A stretch of DNA of 64,000 nt, taken from NCBI RefSeq assembly GCF_900187565.1, contig NZ_FYED01000007.1:1-64000 (forward strand), in the 5' to 3' direction. Below are positions 43,574-55,217 of the stretch, in pieces. Position 1 is the stretch's first letter. Each line of letters opens with the position of its first letter. The notes under the pieces are model-generated. The model saw only the letters and a program-made list of their open reading frames with translations, was not told where the DNA came from and searched no databases. The translations under genes and the position numbers were made by a program. This DNA comes from Pseudomonas sp. Irchel 3A7. Lineage in GTDB: Bacteria > Pseudomonadota > Gammaproteobacteria > Pseudomonadales > Pseudomonadaceae.

Positions 43574-44080
43574 ATGACGCTACGACAACTGATGGTCATC
43601 ACTGCCGTCCTGGCCCTGAGCGGTTGCGCGACCCAGCCCGGCGAATGCGATGCAACCAATCGCGACAGCAGCCTGCTGACCAAGATGAACTGCGACTACT
43701 CCGGTGGTTACAGCGATCAGGTCAAGCAGAAGGAACTGGCCCTGAGCGAGTCCCGACAGCAAAACGCAATGTTCCGTCAGGTGTACGAGAACATTCAGGC
43801 CCAGCAGCTCAGCACCAAGACCGATCTGGCCAGCCAGCAGAAATCCCAGGCGGCGCTGAATCAGTCGCTGGCGCAACTGCTGACCTCGCTCAAGGCTCGG
43901 CGTGGCAATGAGGCCCAGGTGCAGAAGCAGATTGCCGACCTCGAGAAGCAGCTCAAGGCTTCGCAAGCGGCGCCAACGGCCAAATCAACACCCGCGACAC
44001 TGGCGGCCAAGCAGCAAGAGCTGAAAACGTTGCAGAAGAAGGTCAATCAGCTGCAATTCAGCCTCGGCTACGAAGAGTAA
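43574..44080 (+). CDS. Small coiled-coil lipoprotein
   Basis: A 168-residue lipoprotein (lipobox ALSGC) lying 4 bp after the previous one. It shares a Cys-containing linker (PGECDATN, MNCDYSGGYSDQVKQKE) and then a heptad-rich Gln/Leu/Lys coiled coil to the end. It may pair with the preceding lipoprotein. No known family recognised. Confidence 0.75.
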   Translation: MTLRQLMVITAVLALSGCATQPGECDATNRDSSLLTKMNCDYSGGYSDQVKQKELALSESRQQNAMFRQVYENIQAQQLSTKTDLASQQKSQAALNQSLAQLLTSLKARRGNEAQVQKQIADLEKQLKASQAAPTAKSTPATLAAKQQELKTLQKKVNQLQFSLGYEE

Positions 44081-44136
44081 CTTTTCACCCCGCAAGCGTC
44101 CCGATGGATGCCTGCACTTTTTCAGGAATCGTCGTC

Positions 44137-45624
44137 ATGCAGCGGGTCATCAGGGATGCGCAAGCCAGATCGGAGGAGATGAGTGCGCTGCAAGCCAAAG
44201 TCGCCCTCATCCAGAAACACTTTCCACCGACCGTCGCCAGTCTATTTGCCATCCCGCGGATGGGCAGCGGCGACGTGCTGGAATGGTGGACCGAACTGGG
44301 CGGCCAACCTACGCCTTATGCCGATCTCAACGAGGACGCGCAACGACGTTTGCTGGAAACCTACGAGGTACGTCAGACGTCCCTCGGACAACTGGCGGAT
44401 GAACTGCAAAAACGCGGTCAACCGACGGAAGCGGATGACCTGCGCAGCCTGCTCGGCACGCCTGAGCTGGATAAGCTCTACAGCCTCAATGGTGAGCCAT
44501 TGGTGGTGCGCTGGAACCAGCGTCCGCCCAAACCGATCGTGCCGCCGGTGATTCCGGTGGCGCCGGTCGTATCGCCGTCGCGGCGGGGCTGGTGGCTCGC
44601 GGCGGCCTTGCTCGCGCTGTTGTTGCTGCTTCTGGCGCTCTGGCTCTGGTGGTTCCTGCACCGTGAGCCGGTTGTCGTGGTTCCGCCTGTAGCGCCGGTG
44701 GTTACGCCAGTTGAGAAACCGGTTGAGAAGCCGGTTGAGCCTGTTCCCGCACCTGTCGTGGAACCGGAACCGAAACCTGTTCCGGCACCAGAACCCACGC
44801 CAGAACCGGTACCGGTACCGGAACCCAAGCCGGTCCCGCCACCCAAACCGGCACCCGCACCCGTACCGGAACCCAAGCCGACCCCGCCACCCAAACCGGT
44901 TCCACCACCAAAACCGGCAGTAGCGGCCCCGCCACCAGCCCCGACGCTGGACAACTTCGCATGCCGTAAAAATGCGCCTAAGGCAGAGATCCCACAGTTC
45001 GTAGTGGTGCTCGACACCTCGGGTTCGATGAACTTGAACATCAAGTCAGTGAAAGCCGACGAGGACTGGTTCTTCGGTCCTGACATCAACAAGCTCCTGG
45101 ACCCGAACCGCACCATGCGGCTCACCGCCAAACCCAGCCGCATGGACGTCGCCAAGGATTCGCTGGCCGGCATGATCAACGGGCTGGACCCGAAGATCGA
45201 CACACGCCTGATCACCTTCGCCGGTTGCGAAAGAACACCGGACCGGGGTGTGTTCAAGTTCGGCGACCGTCCGCGGCTGATCAACGGGATTCGAGGTCTG
45301 GCTCCCGACGACGGCACACCGCTGGCCGACAGCCTGGCCCATGCGGCGAGTACCGTCGACGGGCGCAATAACGATGCGGTTATCGTGATGTTTGTCGACG
45401 GAGAAGACGGTTGCGGGCAGGACGTTTGCGCGGTATCCCGTCGAATCGCCAGGGAACAACCACGCCTGCGGGTCAACGTGGTGAAAATCGGTGCTGGCGG
45501 CCCGTCACGCTGCATCGCTGAGAACACCGGGGGCCGGGTTTACAACAGCACCAATGCGGCTGAGTTGGGTAACCTGTTGAAACAGGCAAGCAAGGAAGTC
45601 TCCAGCAATGCCAAGTGCGATTAG
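44137..45624 (+). CDS. Membrane-anchored vWA protein with Pro-rich periplasmic spacer
   Basis: A 495-residue protein from the ATG at 44137 (AGGAA about 8 nt upstream); an ATG at 44104 lies in frame with no better site. The cytoplasmic part (1-145) contains LFAIPRMGSGDVLEWW. A membrane helix (GWWLAAALLALLLLLLALWL) is followed by about 110 residues of Pro/Lys/Glu repeats (KPVPAPEP-like) and a vWA domain with perfect MIDAS VLDTSGSMN (about 290-298). Periplasmic Cys residues could form disulfides. It is the last gene of the operon and mirrors the topology of SrfA. Confidence 0.82.
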   Translation: MQRVIRDAQARSEEMSALQAKVALIQKHFPPTVASLFAIPRMGSGDVLEWWTELGGQPTPYADLNEDAQRRLLETYEVRQTSLGQLADELQKRGQPTEADDLRSLLGTPELDKLYSLNGEPLVVRWNQRPPKPIVPPVIPVAPVVSPSRRGWWLAAALLALLLLLLALWLWWFLHREPVVVVPPVAPVVTPVEKPVEKPVEPVPAPVVEPEPKPVPAPEPTPEPVPVPEPKPVPPPKPAPAPVPEPKPTPPPKPVPPPKPAVAAPPPAPTLDNFACRKNAPKAEIPQFVVVLDTSGSMNLNIKSVKADEDWFFGPDINKLLDPNRTMRLTAKPSRMDVAKDSLAGMINGLDPKIDTRLITFAGCERTPDRGVFKFGDRPRLINGIRGLAPDDGTPLADSLAHAASTVDGRNNDAVIVMFVDGEDGCGQDVCAVSRRIAREQPRLRVNVVKIGAGGPSRCIAENTGGRVYNSTNAAELGNLLKQASKEVSSNAKCD

Positions 45625-45656
45625 CGGGGCAAAGATGCTGAATTGAGGTGACCTCA

Positions 45657-45745
45657 TTCGCGAGCAGGCTCGCACAGAATTTGTGTCGTCTACACGGTTA
45701 TTCGACGACGCAGGTACCCTATGGGAGCGAGCTTGCCCGCGATAA
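45657..45745. repeat. REP doublet after the srf operon
   Basis: Two inverted copies of the Pseudomonas REP palindrome, TTCGCGAGCAGGCTCGC and GGGAGCGAGCTTGCCCGCG, are separated by about 45 bp. They lie between the stop of the vWA gene and the convergent chemoreceptor stop, where they can act as transcription ends. Confidence 0.85.
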
Positions 45746-45760
45746 CTAGTTCAAAGCACC

Positions 45761-47737
45761 TCAACGAAACCGGTCAACTTCGGACCGCAAATCCGCCGCC
45801 AGCTTCTCCAGTTCCCTGGCGGTGACGGCCAGGTTGGACACCACTTCACGCTGCTCGCTGTTGGCCAGGGCGATGCTCTGCAGGTTGCTGCTGAGCAAGG
45901 TCGCAGTGCTGCTCTGTTCCTGAGTGGCGGTGGTGATGGCGGCGAACTGCTGTCCGGCCGAGCGGCTTTGCTCATCGATCCGCGCCAGTGCCGCGGCGAC
46001 GTTGGCGTTGCGTGACAAGCCTTCCTGCATCAGCACGTTGCCTTGCTCCATGGTGCTGATGGCGTTGCCGGTCTCTTGCTGGATGCTCTGGATCATCCCG
46101 GAAATTTCATCGGTGGCTTCACGGGTGCGAGAGGCAAGGTTGCGCACTTCATCGGCCACCACGGCAAAACCACGACCCTGCTCGCCGGCACGGGCCGCTT
46201 CGATCGCGGCGTTGAGCGCCAGCAGGTTGGTCTGATCAGCGATCGACGTAATCACACCGACGATGCCACCGATTTCCTGGGAACGCTGACCTAGCGTATT
46301 GATCACCGTTGCGGTGCTGTTCAATGCCCCGGCGATTTGCTCCAGCGACGAGGACGCTTCGTCCATCGACGTGCGACCAATCTGCGTTTGCTGGGCGTTT
46401 TCCTGGGCCAGACGCTGGGTGCTGCCCATGTTGTCGGCAATGTTCAACGAGGTCGCGCTGAATTCTTCCACGGCCCCGGCCATGCTGGTGATTTCGCCCG
46501 ACTGCTGTTCCATCCCTTCGTAGGCGCCACCGGACAAACCGGACAGGGCCTGAGCGCGGCGGTTGACCTCCATCGAAGCATTGCGGATGTGCTCGACCAT
46601 GGTCGACAACGCCTGGCTCATCTGGTTGAAGGCGCGGGCCAGCTGACCGATCTCGTCGTTGCTCGACACACTCAGACGCACGCTCAAATCACCGGCACCC
46701 AAGGCTTCGGCCTGGCGCACCAGATCCGCCAGCGGCGCGAGTTTGCTGCGCAACAGCCAGACCGCCGAACCCACCGCCAGCAACATCGCCAGCAAACTGC
46801 CGATGGCCAGCTGGATACCGACACTCCAGGTCACGGCGCTGATTTCGGTTTTCGGCATGCTCGCCACCACCGACCACGGCCCGCCTTCGAACGGTACGGC
46901 CACGCTATAAAATTCTTCGGACTTGTCGCTCCAGAAATCGCCCTTGCCCGGCGTTTTCGCCAGTTCGACAATTGCTGGCACCGCTTGGTCCAGCGCCTGT
47001 ACACCTGCGATCGGCACAAGCCATTTGTTTTGCTCATCCAAAAGCGCCAGGGAACCGGTCTGGCCGATGCGGAAGCGTTTGAGGTTTTCGAACTGCGCCT
47101 TCTGCGCGTCGGTGTAATCAAATCCTACATACAACACGGCAATGACCTTACCGCTGCTGTCGCGCACAGGGGTGTACTGCGACATGTAGAAGCGTTCAAA
47201 CAGCAAGGATCGACCCACGTAGCTCTGCCCCGCCATCAAACGGGCGTATGCCGGATTCGCGTGATCCAGAACAGTGCCAATGGCACGGTTGCCGTCTTGT
47301 TTGCTGACATTTGTACTGACGCGAATGAAGTCTTCGCCGCTGCGCACGAACACCGTCGCCACGCCCGCGGTCATCTGCTTGAACTCGTCCACTTCCTTGA
47401 AGTTGTTGTTAAGCACTTCATTGCCCATGTGCAAGCCCGGTGTCTGGATACCCGCCACGGCCACCGGTTCATCCGGGTGCACGCTCAGCCCTCCACTGAA
47501 GCGCTTCTCGAACAGTCCGGCCAGGCGCTGGGTACTTTCACGCAACGTGCCGTGAAAGGTGCTCAGCTGATCGGCCAGCAACCGGGCCTCACTGGCCAGG
47601 TGCTCTTCGCGGGTGGCGAGGTTGGCGGTGTCCAGCGAACGCAGGGCGAACAAGGTACTGCCGGTGATGACGATCGCCAGAATCACGGCGAGCGCAAGAC
47701 CAAGCTGTGAGGCTATCCGGGCACGAGGTTGAGACAT
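45761..47737 (-). CDS. Methyl-accepting chemotaxis protein, Cache-type
   Basis: A 658-residue receptor. The start at 47737 has AGGAG 5 nt upstream. Membrane helix 1 ([20 protein letters not shown]) leads to a large periplasmic domain of the Cache_3-Cache_2 kind ([34 protein letters not shown]), then helix 2 ([20 protein letters not shown]), a HAMP domain, and the conserved signalling tip [20 protein letters not shown]. No CheR-docking pentapeptide ends the protein. The ligand cannot be predicted. Confidence 0.93.
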   Translation of the reverse strand: MSQPRARIASQLGLALAVILAIVITGSTLFALRSLDTANLATREEHLASEARLLADQLSTFHGTLRESTQRLAGLFEKRFSGGLSVHPDEPVAVAGIQTPGLHMGNEVLNNNFKEVDEFKQMTAGVATVFVRSGEDFIRVSTNVSKQDGNRAIGTVLDHANPAYARLMAGQSYVGRSLLFERFYMSQYTPVRDSSGKVIAVLYVGFDYTDAQKAQFENLKRFRIGQTGSLALLDEQNKWLVPIAGVQALDQAVPAIVELAKTPGKGDFWSDKSEEFYSVAVPFEGGPWSVVASMPKTEISAVTWSVGIQLAIGSLLAMLLAVGSAVWLLRSKLAPLADLVRQAEALGAGDLSVRLSVSSNDEIGQLARAFNQMSQALSTMVEHIRNASMEVNRRAQALSGLSGGAYEGMEQQSGEITSMAGAVEEFSATSLNIADNMGSTQRLAQENAQQTQIGRTSMDEASSSLEQIAGALNSTATVINTLGQRSQEIGGIVGVITSIADQTNLLALNAAIEAARAGEQGRGFAVVADEVRNLASRTREATDEISGMIQSIQQETGNAISTMEQGNVLMQEGLSRNANVAAALARIDEQSRSAGQQFAAITTATQEQSSTATLLSSNLQSIALANSEQREVVSNLAVTARELEKLAADLRSEVDRFR

Positions 47738-47924
47738 GACAGCTCCTGGCCAAGTGCCTGGATCATCGTGATCGCGGCGCACACTCAGCAAAATTTCTAA
47801 TATTTAGGGGGTAGCGTCGAACCTGCACGAAGGTCCCACGAGCAGATTTTCGGCGGCGAACGGAAATACTTGAGCGATTAGTGGGGATATGGCTCAAGGC
47901 CGCTACTCCGGCCGCTCCATCGTT

Positions 47925-48845
47925 TCAGCTCAGGTGCTCGACATCCGGCAATTCCATGGCCCGGACTTCACTTTGCAGAAAGTCGCTGAGCCGGCGCATG
48001 CGCTCACCGCCCGGACGGGTTTTCGGCCAGACCAGGTAGTATTTCTCACCGCTGGCAACGGCCGTCGGCCACGGCAGGCTCAATCGCCCTTGCGCCACAT
48101 CTTCCGCCACCATCAGCAAATCACCCATGGACACGCCGTAGCCTCGGGCTGCCGCGATCATGCCCAGCTCCAGCGTGTCGAACACCTGCCCGCCCTTGAG
48201 TGACACCTGGTCGGCCAGCCCCATGCGCTCCAGCCAATTGCGCCAGTCGCGGCGGTCCGGTGTCGGGTGCAACAGCTCAGTATTGGCCAGACGCGTGACG
48301 TCCCAAGGCTGATCGCTCGGCAGGTTGGGCGCGCCCACCGGGATCAATTCCTCCGGGAACAGGTAACTCGCCTCCCAGTCCGGCGGGAAATGCCCGTTGC
48401 TCAGCAACACCGCGCAATCGAACGGTTCATCGTTGAAGTCCACCGAATCGACATCCATCCAGGCGCTGGTCAATTGCACCTCGTTGCCCGGCTGCAGATG
48501 GCGGAAGCGACTCAGGCGCGCCAGCAACCAGCGCATGGTCAGCGTCGACGGGGCTTTCATGCGCAGGATGTCGTCTTCGGCGCGCAAGGTATTGCAAGCC
48601 CGTTCCAGAGCAGTGAAGCCTTCGCGGATCCCCGGCAACAACAAGCGGGCCGATTCGGTCAGCTGCAGGTGGCGACCACTGCGGTGAAACAAGCGGCAGG
48701 CAAAATGCTCTTCGAGCGTACGAATATGCCGGCTGACTGCACTTTGCGTGATCGACAGCTCTTCAGCGGCTCGGGTGAACGAACTGTGTCGCGCCGCCGC
48801 TTCGAATGCGCGCAGGGCATACAAGGGAGGAAGACGACGTGACAT
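47925..48845 (-). CDS. LysR-family regulator, GcvA-like
   Basis: A 306-residue regulator with the N-terminal HTH LRAFEAAARHSSFTRAAEEL SI and TQSAVSRHIRTLEEHF, and a LysR substrate-binding domain. The ALRAFEAAARH and LFHRSGRHLQLTE text is typical of GcvA/AmpR-like members. It is divergent from the MATE exporter gene across 149 bp, suggesting but not proving control of it. The inducer is unknown. Confidence 0.9.
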   Translation of the reverse strand: MSRRLPPLYALRAFEAAARHSSFTRAAEELSITQSAVSRHIRTLEEHFACRLFHRSGRHLQLTESARLLLPGIREGFTALERACNTLRAEDDILRMKAPSTLTMRWLLARLSRFRHLQPGNEVQLTSAWMDVDSVDFNDEPFDCAVLLSNGHFPPDWEASYLFPEELIPVGAPNLPSDQPWDVTRLANTELLHPTPDRRDWRNWLERMGLADQVSLKGGQVFDTLELGMIAAARGYGVSMGDLLMVAEDVAQGRLSLPWPTAVASGEKYYLVWPKTRPGGERMRRLSDFLQSEVRAMELPDVEHLS

Positions 48846-48994
48846 TGGGAAAGCTCCTACATCGGGATTCGATCACCCTAGCAGAAACTCTCCAGCATGA
48901 GTTTGAATCATGCCATCCATCCTTTTTATCCCTTTGTGCAAACCCCGCAGAGCGCCGAGAATCGACGCTTTCCTGTTCACTTTGACAATCGAGC

Positions 48995-50401
48995 GTGATG
49001 ATCATGCAGCATCCAGCGCGTATTGAACTCTGGGCCATCCTGCGGCTGGCGGGGCCGTTGATCGCCTCGCAGTTGGCGCACATGCTGATGGTCCTCACCG
49101 ACACTTTGATGATGGCGCGCCTGAGTCCCGAGGCACTGGCCGGCGGCAGTCTGGGCGCGGCGAGCTATTCGTTCGTGGCGTTCTTCTGCATCGGTGTGAT
49201 TGCGGCGGTCGGCACTCTGGTGTCGATCCGCCAGGGCGCGGGCGATACCCTCGGGGCTGCCCGACTGGTCCAGGCCGGGTTGTGGCTGGCGTGGCTGATG
49301 GCGCTGGGTGCCGGGCTATTGCTGTGGAACCTCAAACCGGTTTTGCTGCTGTTCGGCCAGACCGAAAGCAACGTGCAGGCGGCCGGGCAGTTCCTGGTGT
49401 TTTTGCCTTTTGCCCTGCCCGGCTACCTGAGTTTCATGGCCTTGCGTGGCTTCACCAGCGCCATCGGCCGCGCGACGCCGGTGATGGTCATCAGCCTGGG
49501 CGGAACGGTGGCTAACTTCCTGCTCAACTACGCGTTGATTACCGGCATGTTCGGCCTGCCGAAACTGGGCTTGATGGGCATCGGTCTGGTCACCGCGATC
49601 GTGGCCAACCTCATGGCCCTGGCGCTGGCGTGGCACATCCATCGGCATCCGGCTTACGACGCCTATCCGCTGCGTCAGGGGTTGCTGCGGCTCAACCGGC
49701 AATACCTGAAGGAGCTGTGGCGACTTGGCCTGCCGATTGGCGGCACCTACGCCGTGGAAGTCGGGTTGTTTGCATTCGCGGCGCTGTGCATGGGCACCAT
49801 GGGCAGTACGCAACTGGCGGCGCACCAGATCGCCCTGCAAATCGTTTCGGTGGCGTTCATGGTGCCGGCGGGCATTTCCTATGCGATCACCATGCGCATC
49901 GGCCAGCATTACGGCGCCGGGCAACTGCTGGATGCACGACTGGCTGGACGGGTCGGCCTCGCCTTCGGCGCAGCGGCGATGCTGTGCTTTGCGATGGTGT
50001 TCTGGCTGCTGCCGAATCAGTTGATCGGTCTGTTTCTCGATCACAACGACCCGGCCTTCCGCGAGGTTATCAATCTGGCGGTGAGCCTGCTGGCGGTCGC
50101 GGCGTGGTTCGAGCTGTTCGACGGCACGCAGACCATCGCCATGGGCTGCATTCGTGGCCTCAAGGACGCCAAGACCACGTTCCTGGTAGGCCTGGGTTGC
50201 TATTGGCTGATTGGCGCGCCCGCCGCATGGTGGATGGCGTTCCACTTGAACTGGGGGCCAACGGGCGTCTGGTGGGGCCTGGCGCTGGGACTGGCGTTCG
50301 CGGCGGTGGGTTTGACGCTGGCGTTTGAGTGGAAGATGAAGCGGATGATCAAGCGCGAGCCGGCGTCAGAAGATAGCTTCTCGGTCTCCCAGCCTTATTG
50401 A
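48995..50401 (+). CDS. MATE-family multidrug exporter, NorM/PmpM-like
   Basis: A 468-residue membrane protein of the usual MATE size with twelve predicted helices. The family opening LRLAGPLIASQLAHMLMVLTD and the repeated second half (LWRLGLPIGGTYAVEVGLF) are clear. It exports cationic drugs and dyes in exchange for H+ or Na+. Possible starts are ATG at 48995 or ATG at 49004 (MQHPARIEL). A REP doublet follows the stop. Confidence 0.92.
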   Translation: MMIMQHPARIELWAILRLAGPLIASQLAHMLMVLTDTLMMARLSPEALAGGSLGAASYSFVAFFCIGVIAAVGTLVSIRQGAGDTLGAARLVQAGLWLAWLMALGAGLLLWNLKPVLLLFGQTESNVQAAGQFLVFLPFALPGYLSFMALRGFTSAIGRATPVMVISLGGTVANFLLNYALITGMFGLPKLGLMGIGLVTAIVANLMALALAWHIHRHPAYDAYPLRQGLLRLNRQYLKELWRLGLPIGGTYAVEVGLFAFAALCMGTMGSTQLAAHQIALQIVSVAFMVPAGISYAITMRIGQHYGAGQLLDARLAGRVGLAFGAAAMLCFAMVFWLLPNQLIGLFLDHNDPAFREVINLAVSLLAVAAWFELFDGTQTIAMGCIRGLKDAKTTFLVGLGCYWLIGAPAAWWMAFHLNWGPTGVWWGLALGLAFAAVGLTLAFEWKMKRMIKREPASEDSFSVSQPY

Positions 50402-50408
50402 AATCCAC

Positions 50409-50497
50409 TGTGGGAGCGAGCCTGCTCGCGAAAGAGGCGGCACATCCAACATAGATGTGACTGACAAACCGCTTTCGCGAGCAGGCTCGCTCCCACA
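50409..50497. repeat. REP doublet
   Basis: TGTGGGAGCGAGCCTGCTCG and its inverted copy are separated by about 35 bp, between the convergent MATE and GGDEF-EAL genes. The arms are almost perfect, typical of a mobile REPIN. Confidence 0.9.
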
Positions 50498-50508
50498 TGG
50501 GTTCGTGA

Positions 50509-52182
50509 TTAATTCACGATTTCCATCATCGCCTGTTGGCTGCCATCGAAAGTCAGATACTCCACCAGCTCGGCCAGCGCCAACGGCTTGCTGATCAGAT
50601 ACCCCTGCACCTGATCGCAATCAAACCCGCGCAACAAATCCAGTTGCTCCGGTGTTTCCACGCCTTCGGCGACGACTTCCAGGTTGAGGTTGTGCGCCAG
50701 GTTGATCATCGCGTGCACCAGCTTGCGGTTCTCTTCCCGTTGCTCCATGCCGCCGACAAAGCTCTTGTCGATCTTCAACAAGGTGATCGGCAGGCTGTTG
50801 AGGTGCACGAAGGACGAGAACCCGGTGCCGAAATCGTCGAGGGAGAAGCGCACGCCCAGACGCCCGAGGGCATCCATGGTCTGCTTGACCAGATCGCTGC
50901 GGCGCATGACCGCGGTTTCGGTCAGTTCGAATTCCAGCCATTGCGCCTCGACGCCGCGCTCGGCAATCAGCCGGCTCAGGGTCGACAGCAATTGGCTGTC
51001 CTGGAACTGGCGGAACGACAGGTTGATTGCCATGTGCAGCGGCGGCAAACCGCGTTCGCGCAAGGCCTGCATGTCGCGCAGGGCCCGGGAAATCACCCAG
51101 TAACCGAGCGGCACGATCAAACCGCTCTGCTCGGCCAGTGGCACGAACTCACTGGGGGGCAGCAAGCCACGCTCGGCATGGCGCCAGCGAACCAGGGCTT
51201 CGAGGCCGACGATTTGCCCGTCCTCGAGATTCAGCCGTGGCTGGTAATGCAGTTCCAGCTCATCGCGGCGCAATGCGCGGCGCAGCTCGGTTTCCAGGTC
51301 GGCGATGCTGCGGGCATTGCGGTTGATACGTTCGTTGAAAATGTGAAAGGTGCAGCCCTGCGTGCTCTTGGCTTGCTGCATGGCGATGTGTGCGTGCCAC
51401 ATCAACGGGTCGGCACCGGCCTGGGCACGGGCGTGGGCAATGCCGAGACTGGAACCGATCAACAGGCTTTCACCATCGACCCAATAAGGTTCGGCCAAGG
51501 CTTCGGTGATGCGCTCGGCCATCCATTCGGCGCGCTGCGGGGCGCGGCGGGTGTCGATCAGCAAAGCGAATTCGTCACTGCCCAGCCGTGCCAGCTGATC
51601 GCCGGCCTCCAGCTGGCTTTTGAGCCGCGCCACAACTTGCAGGATCAGGCGATCTCCGGCCTGGTGGCCGAGGGCATCGTTGGCGTGACGGAAGTTATCG
51701 AGATCGAGGTGCCCCAGCGCCAGGCCACGGCCTTCGTTTTCCGCCAGACGCGCCGTCAGCAGTGTCTGGAAGCCCTGGCGGTTGGCGATGCCGGTCAGCG
51801 GATCTTGCTCGGCCAGGCGCTGCAGCGTGGTTTCCAGCACGCCACGCTCACGCACATGACGCAGGCAACGGCGCAACATGCCGGTATCGAGATGATCGCG
51901 TACCAACCAATCGCTTACACCGTCGGGCGGGGTCAGCGGCTCATGTTCGAGCAGCAACACCGTCGGCAGACAGCAACGGCCCGGCGCCGGCTGAAGAGCC
52001 GGGATCGTCAACAACACCGCACTGCGGTTGTCATCGAACAGACTGCTGACCGACTCCCAACTCGGCGCGCTGATGAGCACGGCCGAGCTCCCCATCGGAG
52101 CCAGACACTCGCGCAACAACGCTGCCCACGCTGGCTCTTCAGCCAGTAGCAGCAAACGCAAGGGTTCGACAGGCGTAGACAA
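50509..52182 (-). CDS. GGDEF-EAL protein, likely c-di-GMP phosphodiesterase
   Basis: A 557-residue protein. Residues 1-110 look like a degenerate response-regulator receiver (LLLLAEEP...). The GGDEF domain has LGSDEF at 200-205 in place of GGDEF, so cyclase activity is unlikely. The EAL domain has intact EALVRW (328-333) and DDFGTGFSSF plus LKIDKSF, so c-di-GMP hydrolysis is probable. Cytoplasmic. A 264-bp gap separates its start from rep, which is divergent. Confidence 0.9.
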   Translation of the reverse strand: MSTPVEPLRLLLLAEEPAWAALLRECLAPMGSSAVLISAPSWESVSSLFDDNRSAVLLTIPALQPAPGRCCLPTVLLLEHEPLTPPDGVSDWLVRDHLDTGMLRRCLRHVRERGVLETTLQRLAEQDPLTGIANRQGFQTLLTARLAENEGRGLALGHLDLDNFRHANDALGHQAGDRLILQVVARLKSQLEAGDQLARLGSDEFALLIDTRRAPQRAEWMAERITEALAEPYWVDGESLLIGSSLGIAHARAQAGADPLMWHAHIAMQQAKSTQGCTFHIFNERINRNARSIADLETELRRALRRDELELHYQPRLNLEDGQIVGLEALVRWRHAERGLLPPSEFVPLAEQSGLIVPLGYWVISRALRDMQALRERGLPPLHMAINLSFRQFQDSQLLSTLSRLIAERGVEAQWLEFELTETAVMRRSDLVKQTMDALGRLGVRFSLDDFGTGFSSFVHLNSLPITLLKIDKSFVGGMEQREENRKLVHAMINLAHNLNLEVVAEGVETPEQLDLLRGFDCDQVQGYLISKPLALAELVEYLTFDGSQQAMMEIVN

Positions 52183-52446
52183 GCTAGCTCCCTAGACTCT
52201 GCAAAGATGTAGGCGACGGGCATTATGCCGCGCCGATAACCAATGACCAATGACATCGGTTATCAAACGTGGCCTTTGTAACCGGAATTACGAACATTAG
52301 ACGCAAATCCGTTGCGCATCCTGCGTGAAAGTAACAAAAGCGGCAATTAGAGATCGCGTTGTACGTCACAAGTCGGAGAGAGCAGCACAAATTGCTGAGC
52401 CTGTTAAAATGCCGGCCCATTTCGTGACTGACCCCTGAATTTACCT

Positions 52447-55085
<2,639 letters not shown>

Positions 55086-55109
55086 TCCGCCACACCGCCT
55101 ACCCCCTCT

Positions 55110-55199
55110 TGTGGGAGCGAGCCTGCTCGCGAAAGCGGCCTTACAGTCAACAGTGATGTTGAAGGTTATGGCCTCTTCGCGAGCAGGCTCGCTCCCACA
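55110..55199. repeat. REP doublet
   Basis: TGTGGGAGCGAGCCTGCTCG and an inverted copy end the convergent xpt and CoA-hydrolase genes, separated by about 35 bp. Confidence 0.9.
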
Positions 55200-55217
55200 G
55201 TGGCTTTGGGTCGACCG

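Noticed and set aside
29146..45624. A type VI secretion locus
   Set aside because: Only TagQRST/PpkA-like parts are present. No sheath (TssB/C), Hcp, VgrG, ClpV, TssJLM or baseplate gene was found in the window.
46337..47710. 457-codon open frame opposite the chemoreceptor
   Set aside because: It has no ribosome-binding site or domain and is fully covered by the chemoreceptor gene.
50536..52149. 537-codon open frame opposite the GGDEF-EAL gene
   Set aside because: It lies wholly antisense to a gene with clear GGDEF and EAL motifs. Its composition (Gln/His/Arg-rich, no domains) is the mirror of high-GC coding sequence.
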